From assembly GCF_007828045.1 (NCBI RefSeq), contig NZ_VITN01000004.1, positions 310,001-374,000 on the forward strand: a DNA stretch of 64,000 nt. The letters run 5' to 3'. Positions 41,239-50,367 of this stretch are shown one piece after another; the first letter of the stretch is position 1, and every line of letters starts with the position of its first letter. This DNA comes from Nitrospirillum amazonense (lineage in GTDB: Bacteria > Pseudomonadota > Alphaproteobacteria > Azospirillales > Azospirillaceae). A model generated the notes under the pieces. It was not told the DNA's origin, made no database searches, and worked only from the letters and a program-made list of their open reading frames with translations. Made by a program: the position numbers and the translations under genes.

Positions 41239-41709
41239 ATGGCACGTGCCGACGAACATAAATACGCCGCGCAAAATCGGCGCGCCCGCTTCGATTTTTT
41301 CATTACCGAAACGATCGAGGCGGGCATCATGCTGACCGGGACGGAGGTCAAGTCGCTGCGCGCCGGCCGGGTCAGCATCGCCGAGTCCTACGCCGGCGAG
41401 CGGGATGGGGAGCTGTACCTGATCAACGCCCATTTCCCGGAGTACCAGCTGGCCGGCCGCTTCTTCCAGCATGAGCCCAAACGGGCGCGCAAGCTGCTGG
41501 TCCGCCGTCGTGAGATGGACAAGCTGTTCGCCTCCATCCGCCGCGACGGCGTCACCCTGATTCCGCTGTCGATCTATTTCAACGACCGCGGCTATGCCAA
41601 GGTCGAGATCGGCGTGGCCAAGGGCAAGAAGAAGGGCGACAAGCGCGAGGCGGAGAAGGAACGCGACTGGCAGCGCGACAAGGCGCGCCTGATGCGGGCC
41701 AAGGGCTGA
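41239..41709 (+). CDS. smpB: SsrA-binding protein SmpB
   Basis: A 156-residue tmRNA partner for rescue of stalled ribosomes. The OB-fold core contains [23 protein letters not shown] and the ENHFPEY-like NAHFPEYQ; the basic tail ([26 protein letters not shown]) is the part that inserts in the decoding centre. Normal length. A good hairpin terminator follows at 41751. The tmRNA gene itself is not in the window. Confidence 0.97.
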   Translation: MARADEHKYAAQNRRARFDFFITETIEAGIMLTGTEVKSLRAGRVSIAESYAGERDGELYLINAHFPEYQLAGRFFQHEPKRARKLLVRRREMDKLFASIRRDGVTLIPLSIYFNDRGYAKVEIGVAKGKKKGDKREAEKERDWQRDKARLMRAKG

Positions 41710-41750
41710 AGCATTCATTGTTTGGAAAGCGGGAAGGGTTTGAAATGGGG

Positions 41751-41777
41751 AAGGCCGGGGCGTTGCTCCGGCCTTTT
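41751..41777 (+). terminator. Intrinsic terminator after smpB
   Basis: Stem AAGGCCGG (41751-41758) with CCGGCCTT (41768-41775) around a 9-nt loop and a T run (TTTT), 42 bp after the smpB stop. It lies just outside the end of the convergent glycosylase gene. Confidence 0.75.
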
Positions 41778-41789
41778 GCACTGGGGGGC

Positions 41790-42434
41790 TTAGGCGCCCA
41801 GGTATTGGCGCACCGCCTTGAACACGTCCTCGAACATGGTGTCGGTCAGGCGGCCGGTGTTGGTGTTGTAGCGGGAGCAGTGATAGCTGTCGAACAGCGT
41901 CACCCCGCCGCCCAGGTCGTGCCGGGCGCCGTGGCCGAAGGGGTGGGCCGCCTGGCGCAGGCCGAAGGTGCGGATGACGCTGGTGTGGGAGACGGAGCCC
42001 AGGGCCACCACGGCCTTGAGCCTGGTCATCGCCTCCAGTTCCGCCACCAGGAAGGGGCGGCAGGTGTGCGATTCTTCCGGCGTGGGCTTGTTCTCGGGCG
42101 GCACGCAGCGGACGGCGTTGGTGATGCGCGCGTCGATCAGGGTCAGGCCGTCATCCGGCCGCTCCAGATACTGGCCCGTGGCGAAGCCGAACTTCAGCAG
42201 GGTGGCGTACAGCAGGTCGCCGGCATAGTCGCCCGTGAAGGGGCGGCCGCTGAAGTTGGCGCCGCGCAGGCCGGGGGCCAGACCCACCACCAGCAAGCGG
42301 GCGTCCAGGCCGCCGAAGGATGGCACCGGCCCGTTGAATTTGTCAGGAAAGGCCGCGCGGTTGCGCAGGCGATAATCCACCAACCGGGGGCATAAGGGGC
42401 AATCATGCCCCGGCGGTGTCAGGTTCTGGGTCAT
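41790..42434 (-). CDS. Uracil-DNA glycosylase, family 5 (UdgB)-like
   Basis: A 214-residue DNA repair enzyme. Motif 1 is GLAPGLRGANFSGRPFTGD, like the GLAPG(A/x)xG motif of family-5 UdgB enzymes, in which the catalytic Asp of family 1 is absent. NAVRCVPPENKP and DSYHCSRYNTNTGRLT represent later motifs. Paired cysteines near the N-terminus (CPLCPRL) and downstream suggest the Fe-S cluster usual in families 4 and 5. ATG 42434 was chosen. Convergent with smpB and 41 bp from the NYN gene upstream. Confidence 0.85.
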   Translation of the reverse strand: MTQNLTPPGHDCPLCPRLVDYRLRNRAAFPDKFNGPVPSFGGLDARLLVVGLAPGLRGANFSGRPFTGDYAGDLLYATLLKFGFATGQYLERPDDGLTLIDARITNAVRCVPPENKPTPEESHTCRPFLVAELEAMTRLKAVVALGSVSHTSVIRTFGLRQAAHPFGHGARHDLGGGVTLFDSYHCSRYNTNTGRLTDTMFEDVFKAVRQYLGA

Positions 42435-42475
42435 GGGATATGGGCGCCCGTTACGTGTCGTGTAGGCGCCGGATA

Positions 42476-43060
42476 TCATTCCATCGGCGTGGTGTCGATA
42501 AGCTGCGCGTGCTCCACCGGCGGCCGTGGGGCGTGGGCGCGGGCGATGTCGGGCGCCAGATCCATCAGCTCGATGAAATTGTCGGCCTGGCGGCGCAACT
42601 CGTCGGCGATCATGGGTGGGGTGGAGCGCACGGTGCTGATAACCGAGACGCGCACGCCCTTGCGCTGCACCGCCTCCACCAGGCGGCGAAAGTCGCCGTC
42701 GCCGGAAAACAGCATGATGTGGTCTAAATGCTGCGCCATTTCCATGACATCGATGGCCAGCTCGATGTCCATGTTGCCCTTGATCTTCCGGCGACCGGAT
42801 GCGTCGGTGTATTCCTTGGTTGGCTTCGTGACCATGGTATAACCATTATAGTCCAGCCAGTCGACCAGCGGGCGAATCGGCGAATATTCCTGGTCTTCAA
42901 CCAGCGCGGTATAATAGAAAGCGCGAATCAGCCGCCCGCGTTTCCCACAAAAATTCAACAAACGCTTATAGTCGATATCAAAATTTAATGCGCGTGCAGC
43001 AGCGAATAGATTGGCGCCATCGATGAAGAGGGCGAGGCGTTCCTCCGGATAATGCAACAT
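42476..43060 (-). CDS. NYN-domain (LabA/DUF88, PIN-like) putative ribonuclease
   Basis: A 194-residue PIN-like protein. Acidic residues of the NYN active site are present: Asp 14 in LFIDGANLF, the Asp pair in NMDIELAIDVM and the Asp pair in FSGDGDFRRLVE. LabA/DUF88 proteins are predicted metal-dependent RNases or RNA processors; an alphaproteobacterial role is not established. An AAAGGA ribosome site precedes ATG 43060. The upstream 296 bp are AT-richer than average and separate it from divergent folK. Confidence 0.88.
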   Translation of the reverse strand: MLHYPEERLALFIDGANLFAAARALNFDIDYKRLLNFCGKRGRLIRAFYYTALVEDQEYSPIRPLVDWLDYNGYTMVTKPTKEYTDASGRRKIKGNMDIELAIDVMEMAQHLDHIMLFSGDGDFRRLVEAVQRKGVRVSVISTVRSTPPMIADELRRQADNFIELMDLAPDIARAHAPRPPVEHAQLIDTTPME

Positions 43061-43356
43061 TTTATATTCCTTTGAATATTATTTGGGAGAGTAATGCGGC
43101 GGATACAATTATCGGTAGCGTGCCGTCTTTATGGCGCGCTGACAAGCGCCTACATAAAGTGAATGGGTTAACGCGTTCAAGCGAGATATGGTCGCAGCCG
43201 GTGTATTTAAAGCCACATCTGCCTTTTGGGGATGTCGCGCCCAAGGGCGGGCACGGTATTTAGGCCTTAAGGGTAATGCCGGCGTCCCCCCGCGCGATAC
43301 GCACCCTGAGGGGCGTGGCGCAGGGGGGGCGTAGGGGTGTGGTAGAGGGACGGTGA

Positions 43357-43848
43357 ATGATTCTGGTGGGCGTGGGATCTAACCTGTCGGTTCCCGGCGT
43401 CGGCGGCCCACGCGATGTCGTGGCCGCGGCGGTGCGTGCGCTGGCTGGCGAAGGGGTGACGGTGGGGGCGGTGTCGCCATGGTACCGCAGCGCCCCGGTG
43501 CCCATGTCCGATCAGCCCTGGTACGTCAATGGCGTGGTGCGGGTGGAAACAGGCCTGGACGCCCCCGCGCTGCTGGCCGTCCTGCACCGGGTGGAGGCCG
43601 CGTTCGGCCGGGTGCGGCGGCTGGTGAACGAGGCGCGGGGGCTGGACCTGGATCTGCTGGCCTACCACGACCACGTTCGGGCGGCGGCGCCGGTGCTGCC
43701 CCATCCCCGCCTGCACCAGCGCGCCTTCGTGCTGTTGCCGCTGCGCGACCTGGCGCCCGGGTGGCGGCACCCGGTGACGGGGATGGACGTGGCAAGCCTG
43801 GTGGCGTGCCTGCCGCCGGGCCAGGTGACGGAGCGCATCGACGACTAG
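43357..43848 (+). CDS. folK: 2-amino-4-hydroxy-6-hydroxymethyldihydropteridine pyrophosphokinase
   Basis: A 163-residue HPPK that transfers pyrophosphate from ATP to the pterin in folate synthesis. Landmarks: GVGSNL at the N-terminus, SPWYRSAPVPMSDQPWYVNGVV, RLVNEARGLDLDLLAY carrying the metal-binding Asp pair, and LPHPRLHQRAFVLLPL. Length is typical. It sits alone before rpoZ, with folP/folB not adjacent. Confidence 0.95.
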   Translation: MILVGVGSNLSVPGVGGPRDVVAAAVRALAGEGVTVGAVSPWYRSAPVPMSDQPWYVNGVVRVETGLDAPALLAVLHRVEAAFGRVRRLVNEARGLDLDLLAYHDHVRAAAPVLPHPRLHQRAFVLLPLRDLAPGWRHPVTGMDVASLVACLPPGQVTERIDD

Positions 43849-43931
43849 GTGGAGGGCGGGGGGCAAGCCCTTTCCCCGGCCATTCCTCACCACCGAAACG
43901 CAGGAATGCGGCGGATCGGGCGTCGCCTTCC

Positions 43932-43960
43932 TTGCAACCGTGAAAACAGGTCCTTATAAC
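43932..43960 (+). promoter_or_regulatory. Sigma-70 promoter of rpoZ
   Basis: TTGCAA (43932-43937), 17-bp spacer, TATAAC (43955-43960). A strong housekeeping-type promoter 62 bp before the rpoZ ATG; it may also drive the RSH gene 135 bp further on. Confidence 0.65.
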
Positions 43961-44022
43961 TACGGGATGGTGTTCGGTGCCCCTATTCCCGGCACCCGTT
44001 TCGTTGTTGGAGTGAGCAAGGT

Positions 44023-44406
44023 ATGGCCCGCGTTACCGTTGAAGATTGCGTCCTGAAGGTTCCGAACCGGTTCGAGCTGGTGATGATGGCGGCCCAGCGG
44101 GCGCGGGACGTGGCGGCTGGCGCGCCGCTGTCGGTCGATCGCGACAACGACAAGAACCCAGTCGTCGCCCTGCGCGAGATCGCGGACGAGACGGTGGTGC
44201 TGGACAGCCTGAAGAACTCCCTGATCAAGGGGCATCAGCGCGTCCAGGAGCAGGACGAGCCCGAGGAAGAGATCATCGAGCTGATGGCCGGTGAGCAAGC
44301 CTGGGCCGTGCAGGGCGCCGCCGGCGAGGATGACGACCTGGGGGCTGAGGATGCCGCCGAGGATGCGGCGCAGGGTGACGACCTCGGCGACGACGAGGGC
44401 CTCTGA
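44023..44406 (+). CDS. rpoZ: RNA polymerase omega subunit
   Basis: A 127-residue omega subunit, which helps assemble RNA polymerase and mediates ppGpp response in many proteobacteria. [29 protein letters not shown] is a canonical opening. The C-terminal third is a long acidic tail (Glu/Asp-rich with Gly-Asp-Asp repeats), longer than the E. coli protein but common in Alphaproteobacteria. It precedes the RSH gene, the usual proteobacterial order. Confidence 0.97.
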   Translation: MARVTVEDCVLKVPNRFELVMMAAQRARDVAAGAPLSVDRDNDKNPVVALREIADETVVLDSLKNSLIKGHQRVQEQDEPEEEIIELMAGEQAWAVQGAAGEDDDLGAEDAAEDAAQGDDLGDDEGL

Positions 44407-44541
44407 GCCGGTGGTGGGGCAGGCCGTGGGTAAGCGACCCGTCCCCCTTGGCTATTTTTTCATGGATAGCGCCCTGAACGGCCGTGCCGCGCCCGCCGCG
44501 GCCCGCCGTGCGCACCAGGCCTGGGGCCGGGCAGGGCATCC

Positions 44542-46722
44542 ATGATGCGCCAGTATGAACTGGTTGAGCGGGTCCGCTCCTACGATCCCAACGCGGACGA
44601 GGACAAGCTCAATCGCGCCTACGTCTTCTCCATGAAGGCGCACGGGTCGCAGAAGCGCGCGTCGGGCGACCCCTATTTTTCCCACCCGCTGGAGGTTGCG
44701 GGGCTGCTGACCCAGCTGAAGCTGGACGGCGCCTCAATCATCACGGCATTGCTGCACGACACGGTCGAGGACACGCTGACCACCTTGGACGAGGTGCAGC
44801 GCCTGTTCGGGCCGGAGATCGCGCGCCTGGTGGATGGCGTGACCAAGCTGTCGCGCATCGAGCTGCAGAACCTGGAAAGCGACCAGTCCAAGCAGGCGGA
44901 GAACTTCCGCAAGCTGGTGCTGGCGATGTCGGAAGACATCCGCGTCCTGCTGGTGAAGCTGGCCGACCGCCTGCACAACATGCAGACGCTGCACTACCTG
45001 TCCAAGCCGGAGAAGCGCAAGCGCATCGCCCGCGAGACGCTGGAGATCTACGCGCCCCTGGCCGAGCGCATCGGCATCCAGCGCTGGAAGGACCAGCTGG
45101 AAGAGCTGTCGTTCAAGGAACTGAACCCGGACGCCTACGACAGCATCACCAAGCGCCTGCAGGATTTGGAAGAGCAGGGTGCGGGCCGCGTCGATCGCAT
45201 CATCACCGAACTGGTGGACACCCTGCACGAGAACGGCCTGCCCCAGGCCACTGTGTCGGGCCGGCGCAAGGCGCCCTATTCCATCTGGCGCAAGATGCAG
45301 CGCAAGAACGTGACGTTCGAGCAGCTGTCCGACGTCATGGCCTTCCGCATCACCGTCGAATCCATCGAGCAGTGCTACCAGGCGCTGGGCGTCATCCACG
45401 CCCGCTACCCGGTGGTGCCGGGGCGCTTCAAGGACTACGTCTCCACGCCCAAGCCCAACGGTTACCGCTCGCTGCACACCACCGTCATCGGCCCGGAGCG
45501 CCAGCGCATCGAGGTGCAGATCCGCACCACCGAGATGCACGAGGTTTCCGAGCTGGGTGTCGCCGCCCACTGGGCCTACAAGTCGGATGGCAGCAGCCAG
45601 CCCAAGACCGAGGGGCGGCAATACCGCTGGCTGCGCGAGCTGCTGGACATCCTGGAGCATGCGGTCCGGCCGGAAGAGTTCCTGGAGCACACCAAGCTGG
45701 AACTGTTCCAGGACCAGGTGTTCTGCTTCACGCCCAAGGGCGACCTGATCGCCCTGCCGCGCGGCGCCACGCCGGTGGACTTCGCCTATGCCGTGCACAG
45801 CCAGATCGGTGACACCTGCGTTGGCGCCAAGATCAACGGCCGCATCCAGCCGCTGCGCAGCCAGTTGCAGAACGGCGATCAGGTCGAGGTCGTCACCAGC
45901 AAGGCGCAAACGCCGTCGCCGGACTGGGAAAACTTCGTCGTCACGGGCAAGGCCCGCGCCCGCATCCGCCGCTACATCCGCACCCAGCAGCGCGCTCAGC
46001 ATATCGAGCTGGGCCGGGCCATGGTGCAGAAGATCTTCCGGCAGGAAGGCTACGACTATTCCGACAAGGCGCTGGAAGGCGTCCTCAAGATCTTCCAGTA
46101 CCAGTCCGCCGATGACCTGATCGCCGCCATCGGTGCCGGCCTGGCCGGCGCCCGCGACGTTTTCAACGCCGTCTTCCCAGGGCACAAGGTGGTGCAGCAG
46201 GTCACGCCGGACGAGAAGATCGTTCAGCTGACCCGCGGCAAGACCAGCAGGCCCAAGGGCAAGGACAGCCCGCTACCCATCAAGGGCCTGATCCCGGGCA
46301 TGGCCGTGCACTACGCCCGCTGCTGCCACCCCCTGCCGGGTGATCGCATCGTCGGCATCGTCACCACCGGCAAGGGCGTCACCATCCACACCATCGACTG
46401 CGAGACGCTGGAAAGCTTCCACGACAGCCCGGAACGGTGGATCGACGTCTCCTGGGACAACGAGGCCGATGGTGCGGACGAGAAGGTGGGCCGCATCACC
46501 GTGGTGGTGGCGAACGAGCCGGGCAGCCTGGGCACCGTGTCCACGGTGATCGGCAAGAACGGCGGCAACATCACCAATCTGAAGATCACCCACCGCACGA
46601 CCGACTTTTTCGAGATGTTGATCGATATCGACGTGCATGACGTGAAACATCTGACCAATATCATCGCCGCGCTGCGGGCCACGCCGGTCATCAATTCCGT
46701 TGACCGGGCGCGGGGCCGCTGA
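44542..46722 (+). CDS. Bifunctional (p)ppGpp synthetase/hydrolase (RSH, SpoT/Rel)
   Basis: A 726-residue Rel/Spo homologue that makes and degrades (p)ppGpp in the stringent response. The HD hydrolase site is intact (LLHDTVEDT, His 72, Asp 73, Glu 76, Asp 77). The synthetase domain carries RFKDYVSTPKPNGYRSLHT, and FTPKGDLIALPRGATPVDFAY marks the TGS domain. A C-terminal zinc-finger/CC region (YARCCHPLPGD) and an ACT domain (about 650-720) complete it. Because both catalytic sites look intact it is predicted to be bifunctional. ATG 44542 or 44545. Usually the only long RSH in Alphaproteobacteria, annotated as rel, rsh or spoT. Confidence 0.96.
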   Translation: MMRQYELVERVRSYDPNADEDKLNRAYVFSMKAHGSQKRASGDPYFSHPLEVAGLLTQLKLDGASIITALLHDTVEDTLTTLDEVQRLFGPEIARLVDGVTKLSRIELQNLESDQSKQAENFRKLVLAMSEDIRVLLVKLADRLHNMQTLHYLSKPEKRKRIARETLEIYAPLAERIGIQRWKDQLEELSFKELNPDAYDSITKRLQDLEEQGAGRVDRIITELVDTLHENGLPQATVSGRRKAPYSIWRKMQRKNVTFEQLSDVMAFRITVESIEQCYQALGVIHARYPVVPGRFKDYVSTPKPNGYRSLHTTVIGPERQRIEVQIRTTEMHEVSELGVAAHWAYKSDGSSQPKTEGRQYRWLRELLDILEHAVRPEEFLEHTKLELFQDQVFCFTPKGDLIALPRGATPVDFAYAVHSQIGDTCVGAKINGRIQPLRSQLQNGDQVEVVTSKAQTPSPDWENFVVTGKARARIRRYIRTQQRAQHIELGRAMVQKIFRQEGYDYSDKALEGVLKIFQYQSADDLIAAIGAGLAGARDVFNAVFPGHKVVQQVTPDEKIVQLTRGKTSRPKGKDSPLPIKGLIPGMAVHYARCCHPLPGDRIVGIVTTGKGVTIHTIDCETLESFHDSPERWIDVSWDNEADGADEKVGRITVVVANEPGSLGTVSTVIGKNGGNITNLKITHRTTDFFEMLIDIDVHDVKHLTNIIAALRATPVINSVDRARGR

Positions 46723-46931
46723 CGCGGTGGCCCCAGACGTGGTGCTAGGGGACGCCGTGCCAGGGATGGACATAGGGGAGGAACCGGTCGGTCCGCGGGG
46801 CGTGCGGCACGACCGGCCTAGACGAAGGTCATACGGCGCTGGCGTGGCGGCGTGCCCAGGTCTAGAACAGTGCAAGTTTGTCGGGGGGCCGACACCCATC
46901 GCCCAGAGACTCACCCAGGGGCAGCAGGCTT
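46723..46931. other. Intergenic region between the RSH gene and the DUF2062 gene
   Basis: About 209 bp without a gene. No clear promoter or terminator was recognised, although the spacing implies a separate promoter for the DUF2062-pdxJ-acpS-lepB-rnc run. Confidence 0.4.
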
Positions 46932-47489
46932 ATGTTCCGCCGTCGTGAAAAAAGGCCGTTCGCCGAAGCTGTGAAGCAGACCTTGTGGCCCCGTATGGGC
47001 TGGCGCCGCGCCGGCCGCTATTGGATGCACCGCATCGGCCGCGTGCCCGGCACGCCCTATGGCATCTCCGCCGGGTTCGCCAGCGGTGTCGCCATGGCCA
47101 TGACGCCCTTCATGGGGGTGCACTTCCCCCTGTCCATCGGTCTGGCCTGGATGCTGCGCGGTTCCATCGCGGCCTCGCTGCTGGGCACGCTGTTCGGCAA
47201 CCCGGTGACCTGGCCCTTCATCTGGCTGGCGACCTACCGTTTGGGCTGCTTCGTCCTGCACATGCACCCCGGCCACGGCCCCATGGAGCTGTCGTGGAGC
47301 GTACTGCGCCACAGCGCCTGGCAGGTGGTGGCGCCCATGACCGTTGGCGGCTTCCTGTCCGCCGCCCTGACCTGGCCCCTGGTTTTCCTGGTGCTGCGCC
47401 CCCTGATCGCGCGCTACAAGCACCACCGCATCGCCGCCAGCCATCATCACCCGGTTCTGGGCCATGAGCCCAAGCCGGCCGGAGATTGA
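46932..47489 (+). CDS. DUF2062 domain membrane protein
   Basis: A 185-residue inner-membrane protein with three to four hydrophobic segments. The motifs [23 protein letters not shown] and [14 protein letters not shown] are characteristic of DUF2062, often fused to glycosyltransferases elsewhere but free-standing here. Function unknown. ATG 46932 was chosen; an upstream in-frame start at 46878 adds 18 unlikely residues. It is the first gene of a tightly packed run: pdxJ starts one base after its stop. Confidence 0.85.
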   Translation: MFRRREKRPFAEAVKQTLWPRMGWRRAGRYWMHRIGRVPGTPYGISAGFASGVAMAMTPFMGVHFPLSIGLAWMLRGSIAASLLGTLFGNPVTWPFIWLATYRLGCFVLHMHPGHGPMELSWSVLRHSAWQVVAPMTVGGFLSAALTWPLVFLVLRPLIARYKHHRIAASHHHPVLGHEPKPAGD

Positions 47490-47490
47490 C

Positions 47491-48258
47491 ATGACGTCTG
47501 AAACCCAGAGCCAGCGCTTGCGCCTGGGCGTCAACATCGACCACGTGGCCACCATCCGCAACGCCCGTGGCGGCGTCCACCCCGACGTGCTGCGCGCCGC
47601 CCACCTGGCGGCCGACGCCGGTGCCGACGGCATCACCGCCCATCTGCGTGAAGACCGCCGCCACATCCGCGACAGCGATATCGACCGCCTGATGTCGGAA
47701 ATCTCGCTGCCCCTGAACCTGGAGATGGCGGCGACGGAGGAGATGCTGGCCATCGCGCTGCGCCACCGCCCGCACGCCGCCTGCCTGGTGCCGGAGCGCC
47801 GGCAGGAGCGGACGACCGAGGGTGGGCTGGACGTGGCGGGCGGCTATGACCACCTGGCCCCCATCGTCGGTCGCCTGAACGACGCCGGCGTGCGCGTGTC
47901 GCTGTTCATCGCGCCGGACCGGGCGCAGCTGGACGCGGCCAAGCGCATCGGCGCCCCGGTGGTGGAACTGCACACCGGCCGCTACGCCGATGCCGAGACC
48001 ACCGCCGAGCTTGAGACCGAATTGGCGCGCCTGACCGAGGCCGCCGCCCATGCCGGCCAGATCGGCCTGGAGTGCCATGCCGGCCACGGCCTGCGCTTCG
48101 ACAATGTGGTGCCGGTCGCAGCGCTCCCGCAGGTGCGGGAGCTGAACATCGGCCACTTCCTGGTGGGCGAGGCGGTGTTCGTCGGGCTGGAGACCGCCAT
48201 CCGCCAGATGCGGGCGCTGATGGACCAGGCCCGTCCCGCCGGGACCGGGACGCCATAA
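47491..48258 (+). CDS. pdxJ: Pyridoxine 5'-phosphate synthase
   Basis: A 255-residue TIM-barrel enzyme that joins 1-deoxyxylulose 5-phosphate with 3-amino-1-hydroxyacetone phosphate in vitamin B6 synthesis. Landmarks: [49 protein letters not shown] and the phosphate loop [16 protein letters not shown] 47491 follows the DUF2062 stop by one base, and its TAA shares a base with the acpS ATG. pdxJ-acpS is a widely conserved pair. Confidence 0.97.
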   Translation: MTSETQSQRLRLGVNIDHVATIRNARGGVHPDVLRAAHLAADAGADGITAHLREDRRHIRDSDIDRLMSEISLPLNLEMAATEEMLAIALRHRPHAACLVPERRQERTTEGGLDVAGGYDHLAPIVGRLNDAGVRVSLFIAPDRAQLDAAKRIGAPVVELHTGRYADAETTAELETELARLTEAAAHAGQIGLECHAGHGLRFDNVVPVAALPQVRELNIGHFLVGEAVFVGLETAIRQMRALMDQARPAGTGTP

Positions 48259-48725
48259 TGTCCGTCGGCGCTTTTCAGCCTGGCAGCGTCATCCTGGGCA
48301 TCGGCAACGACCTGATCGACATCACCCGCATCGAGAAGACCCTGGCGCGGTTCGGCCAGCGCTTCGTCGAGCGGGTCTTCACCGACGTGGAACAGGCGAA
48401 ATCCGACCGCCGCGCCAAGTCCAACGGCCGCGCCGCCAGCTATGCCAAGCGCTACGCCGCCAAGGAGGCCTGTTCCAAGGCGCTGGGAACGGGTTTCCGC
48501 GAGGGCGTGTTCCACAAGGACATGGGCGTCGTCAACCTGCCCAGCGGGCAGCCGACACTATGTCTCACCGGTGGCGCCCTGGAGAGGTTGCGGGCGATGA
48601 CGCCGCCGGGCATGGTGGCGCAGATTCATCTGACGCTGACGGATGAGCCGCCCATGGCGGAGGCCTTCGTCATCATCACGGCGACGCCGGCCCCGGCCGA
48701 TGGCGCCGCCAACGGTATCGCTTGA
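48258..48725 (+). CDS. acpS: Holo-[acyl-carrier-protein] synthase
   Basis: A 155-residue 4'-phosphopantetheinyl transferase that activates ACP for fatty-acid synthesis. [16 protein letters not shown] holds the metal-binding Asp; [16 protein letters not shown] carries the second acidic ligand. Slightly longer than E. coli AcpS because of an insertion ([13 protein letters not shown]) and a C-terminal tail. Overlaps the pdxJ stop by one base, so it is translationally coupled. Confidence 0.96.
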   Translation: MSVGAFQPGSVILGIGNDLIDITRIEKTLARFGQRFVERVFTDVEQAKSDRRAKSNGRAASYAKRYAAKEACSKALGTGFREGVFHKDMGVVNLPSGQPTLCLTGGALERLRAMTPPGMVAQIHLTLTDEPPMAEAFVIITATPAPADGAANGIA

Positions 48726-48783
48726 AAATCCCGGTGGGCCCGCTAGATCGGTGCCACCCACTCTCACGAGGTTGTTTCGTTCC

Positions 48784-49560
48784 ATGAGCCAGCAGAATGA
48801 TCGCGTCAGCCGCGCGGCCCCCCAGCCCCAGGCGGAAAGCTGGGGCGATGTGGTGCGGACCGTCATCTACGCCCTGATCATCGCGCTGGGCGTGCGGACG
48901 GTGGCGTTCGAGCCGTTCAACATCCCCTCGGGCTCCATGATCCCGACGCTGCTCATCGGCGACTACGTCTTCGTGTCCAAGTTCAGCTACGGCTACAGCC
49001 GCTTCTCGCTGCCGCTGGGGCTGCCGCTGTTTCACGGCCGCATCTTCGGCAGCGTGCCGGAGCGGGGGGACGTGGTGGTCTTCCGCCTGCCCACGGATAC
49101 CAGCCAGGACTACATCAAGCGCGTCATCGGCCTGCCCGGCGACCGCATCCAGATGATCGACGGCATCCTGCACATCAATGGCGAGCCGGTGAAGCGCGAG
49201 CGGGTCGAGGATTACACCATGGAGACGCCGTTCGGCCGCCAGAGCGCCGTGCCGCGCTACATCGAGACCCTGCCCAACGGCGTGAAGCACACCATCATCG
49301 AGATCATGGGCGACGACGGCGGGCTGGACAACACACCCGTCTACACCGTGCCCGAGGGCCACATCTTCTGCATGGGCGACAACCGCGACAACAGCCAGGA
49401 CAGCCGCGTCCTGAACGTCGTCGGCTACGTCCCGCTGGAGAACGTGGTGGGCAAGGCCCAGTTCAAGTTCTTCTCGCTGGAGGAGGGCGTGCACTTCTGG
49501 GAAATCTGGAAGTGGCCGACATCCATCCGCTTCGGCCAGATCTTCAGCAAGGCGCACTGA
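48784..49560 (+). CDS. lepB: Signal peptidase I
   Basis: A 258-residue membrane protease that removes signal peptides. One N-terminal transmembrane helix (about 24-42) precedes the catalytic Ser 51 in PSGSMIPTL; the general base Lys 112 is in DYIKRVIGLPGD, and box E is FCMGDNRDNSQDSR. ATG 48784 matches the usual short cytoplasmic lead. rnc follows after 4 bp, the standard lepB-rnc pairing. Confidence 0.97.
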   Translation: MSQQNDRVSRAAPQPQAESWGDVVRTVIYALIIALGVRTVAFEPFNIPSGSMIPTLLIGDYVFVSKFSYGYSRFSLPLGLPLFHGRIFGSVPERGDVVVFRLPTDTSQDYIKRVIGLPGDRIQMIDGILHINGEPVKRERVEDYTMETPFGRQSAVPRYIETLPNGVKHTIIEIMGDDGGLDNTPVYTVPEGHIFCMGDNRDNSQDSRVLNVVGYVPLENVVGKAQFKFFSLEEGVHFWEIWKWPTSIRFGQIFSKAH

Positions 49561-49564
49561 CGCC

Positions 49565-50284
49565 ATGGCCACGTCCGCTGGCCCGCTGGACACCGGCGGC
49601 GCCGACATCGCCACCCTGGCCGAGGCCCTGGGACACACCTTCACCGAGGCCCGCCACCTGCTGGAGGCGGTGACCCACCCCAGCGTGGCCGGCATCGGGC
49701 GCGGCCCCCGTGCCGCCACCGGCCATTATGAGCGGCTGGAGTTCCTGGGGGACCGGGTGCTGGGCCTGGTGATCGCCCAGTGGCTGCTGGAACGCTTCCC
49801 CGAGGAGAACGAGGGCGGCCTGGCCAAGCGCCACACCGCCCTGGTGCGGGCCGAAGCCCTGGCGGGGGTGGCGGAGACCCTGGACCTGGGCCGCTACCTG
49901 CGCCTGGCCCCGGGCGAGTCGGACGCGGGCGGGCGTACCAAGCCCGCCATCCTGGCGGATGCGTGCGAGGCGGTGATCGGCGCCCTGTATCTGGACGGCG
50001 GCCTGGACGTGGCCGGCGCCTTCATCCGCAAGCATTGGGCCGGCCGCATCGACGCCGCCGAGCAGCCGCCGGTGGAACCCAAGACCGCCCTGCAGGAATG
50101 GGCCCTGGCCCGGGGCCTGCCCCTGCCGGTCTATGAGCAGGTGGGGCGTACCGGCCTGGACCATGAGCCCGTATTCACCGTGCGCGTGGCCGTGCAGGGC
50201 AAGGGCAGCGAGGCCGCCAGCGGCCCATCCAAGCGTGCCGCCGAGAAGGCCGCCGCGCTGGAGATGCTGAAGCGGTTGGGTTGA
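49565..50284 (+). CDS. rnc: Ribonuclease III
   Basis: A 239-residue double-strand-specific RNase for rRNA and mRNA processing. The catalytic signature ERLEFLGDR spans residues 56-64 with Glu 59 and Asp 63; the second cluster is ILADACEAVIGALYLDGG. The C-terminal dsRNA-binding domain (about 165-238) ends with SKRAAEKAAALEMLKRLG. Normally followed directly by era; here about 6 kb of unrelated genes intervene. Confidence 0.97.
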   Translation: MATSAGPLDTGGADIATLAEALGHTFTEARHLLEAVTHPSVAGIGRGPRAATGHYERLEFLGDRVLGLVIAQWLLERFPEENEGGLAKRHTALVRAEALAGVAETLDLGRYLRLAPGESDAGGRTKPAILADACEAVIGALYLDGGLDVAGAFIRKHWAGRIDAAEQPPVEPKTALQEWALARGLPLPVYEQVGRTGLDHEPVFTVRVAVQGKGSEAASGPSKRAAEKAAALEMLKRLG

Positions 50285-50367
50285 GCCCGCGGGCGATTGA
50301 CGACAGGCGGTTGACGGCGACGCGTTGTGCGGCATCCTGCGGGTGTTCCACCCCGTCAGGAGCCGCC

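Noticed and set aside
43061-43356. Short frames in both directions between the NYN gene and folK
   Set aside because: About 60 codons each, no ribosome site, no conserved pattern; treated as intergenic.
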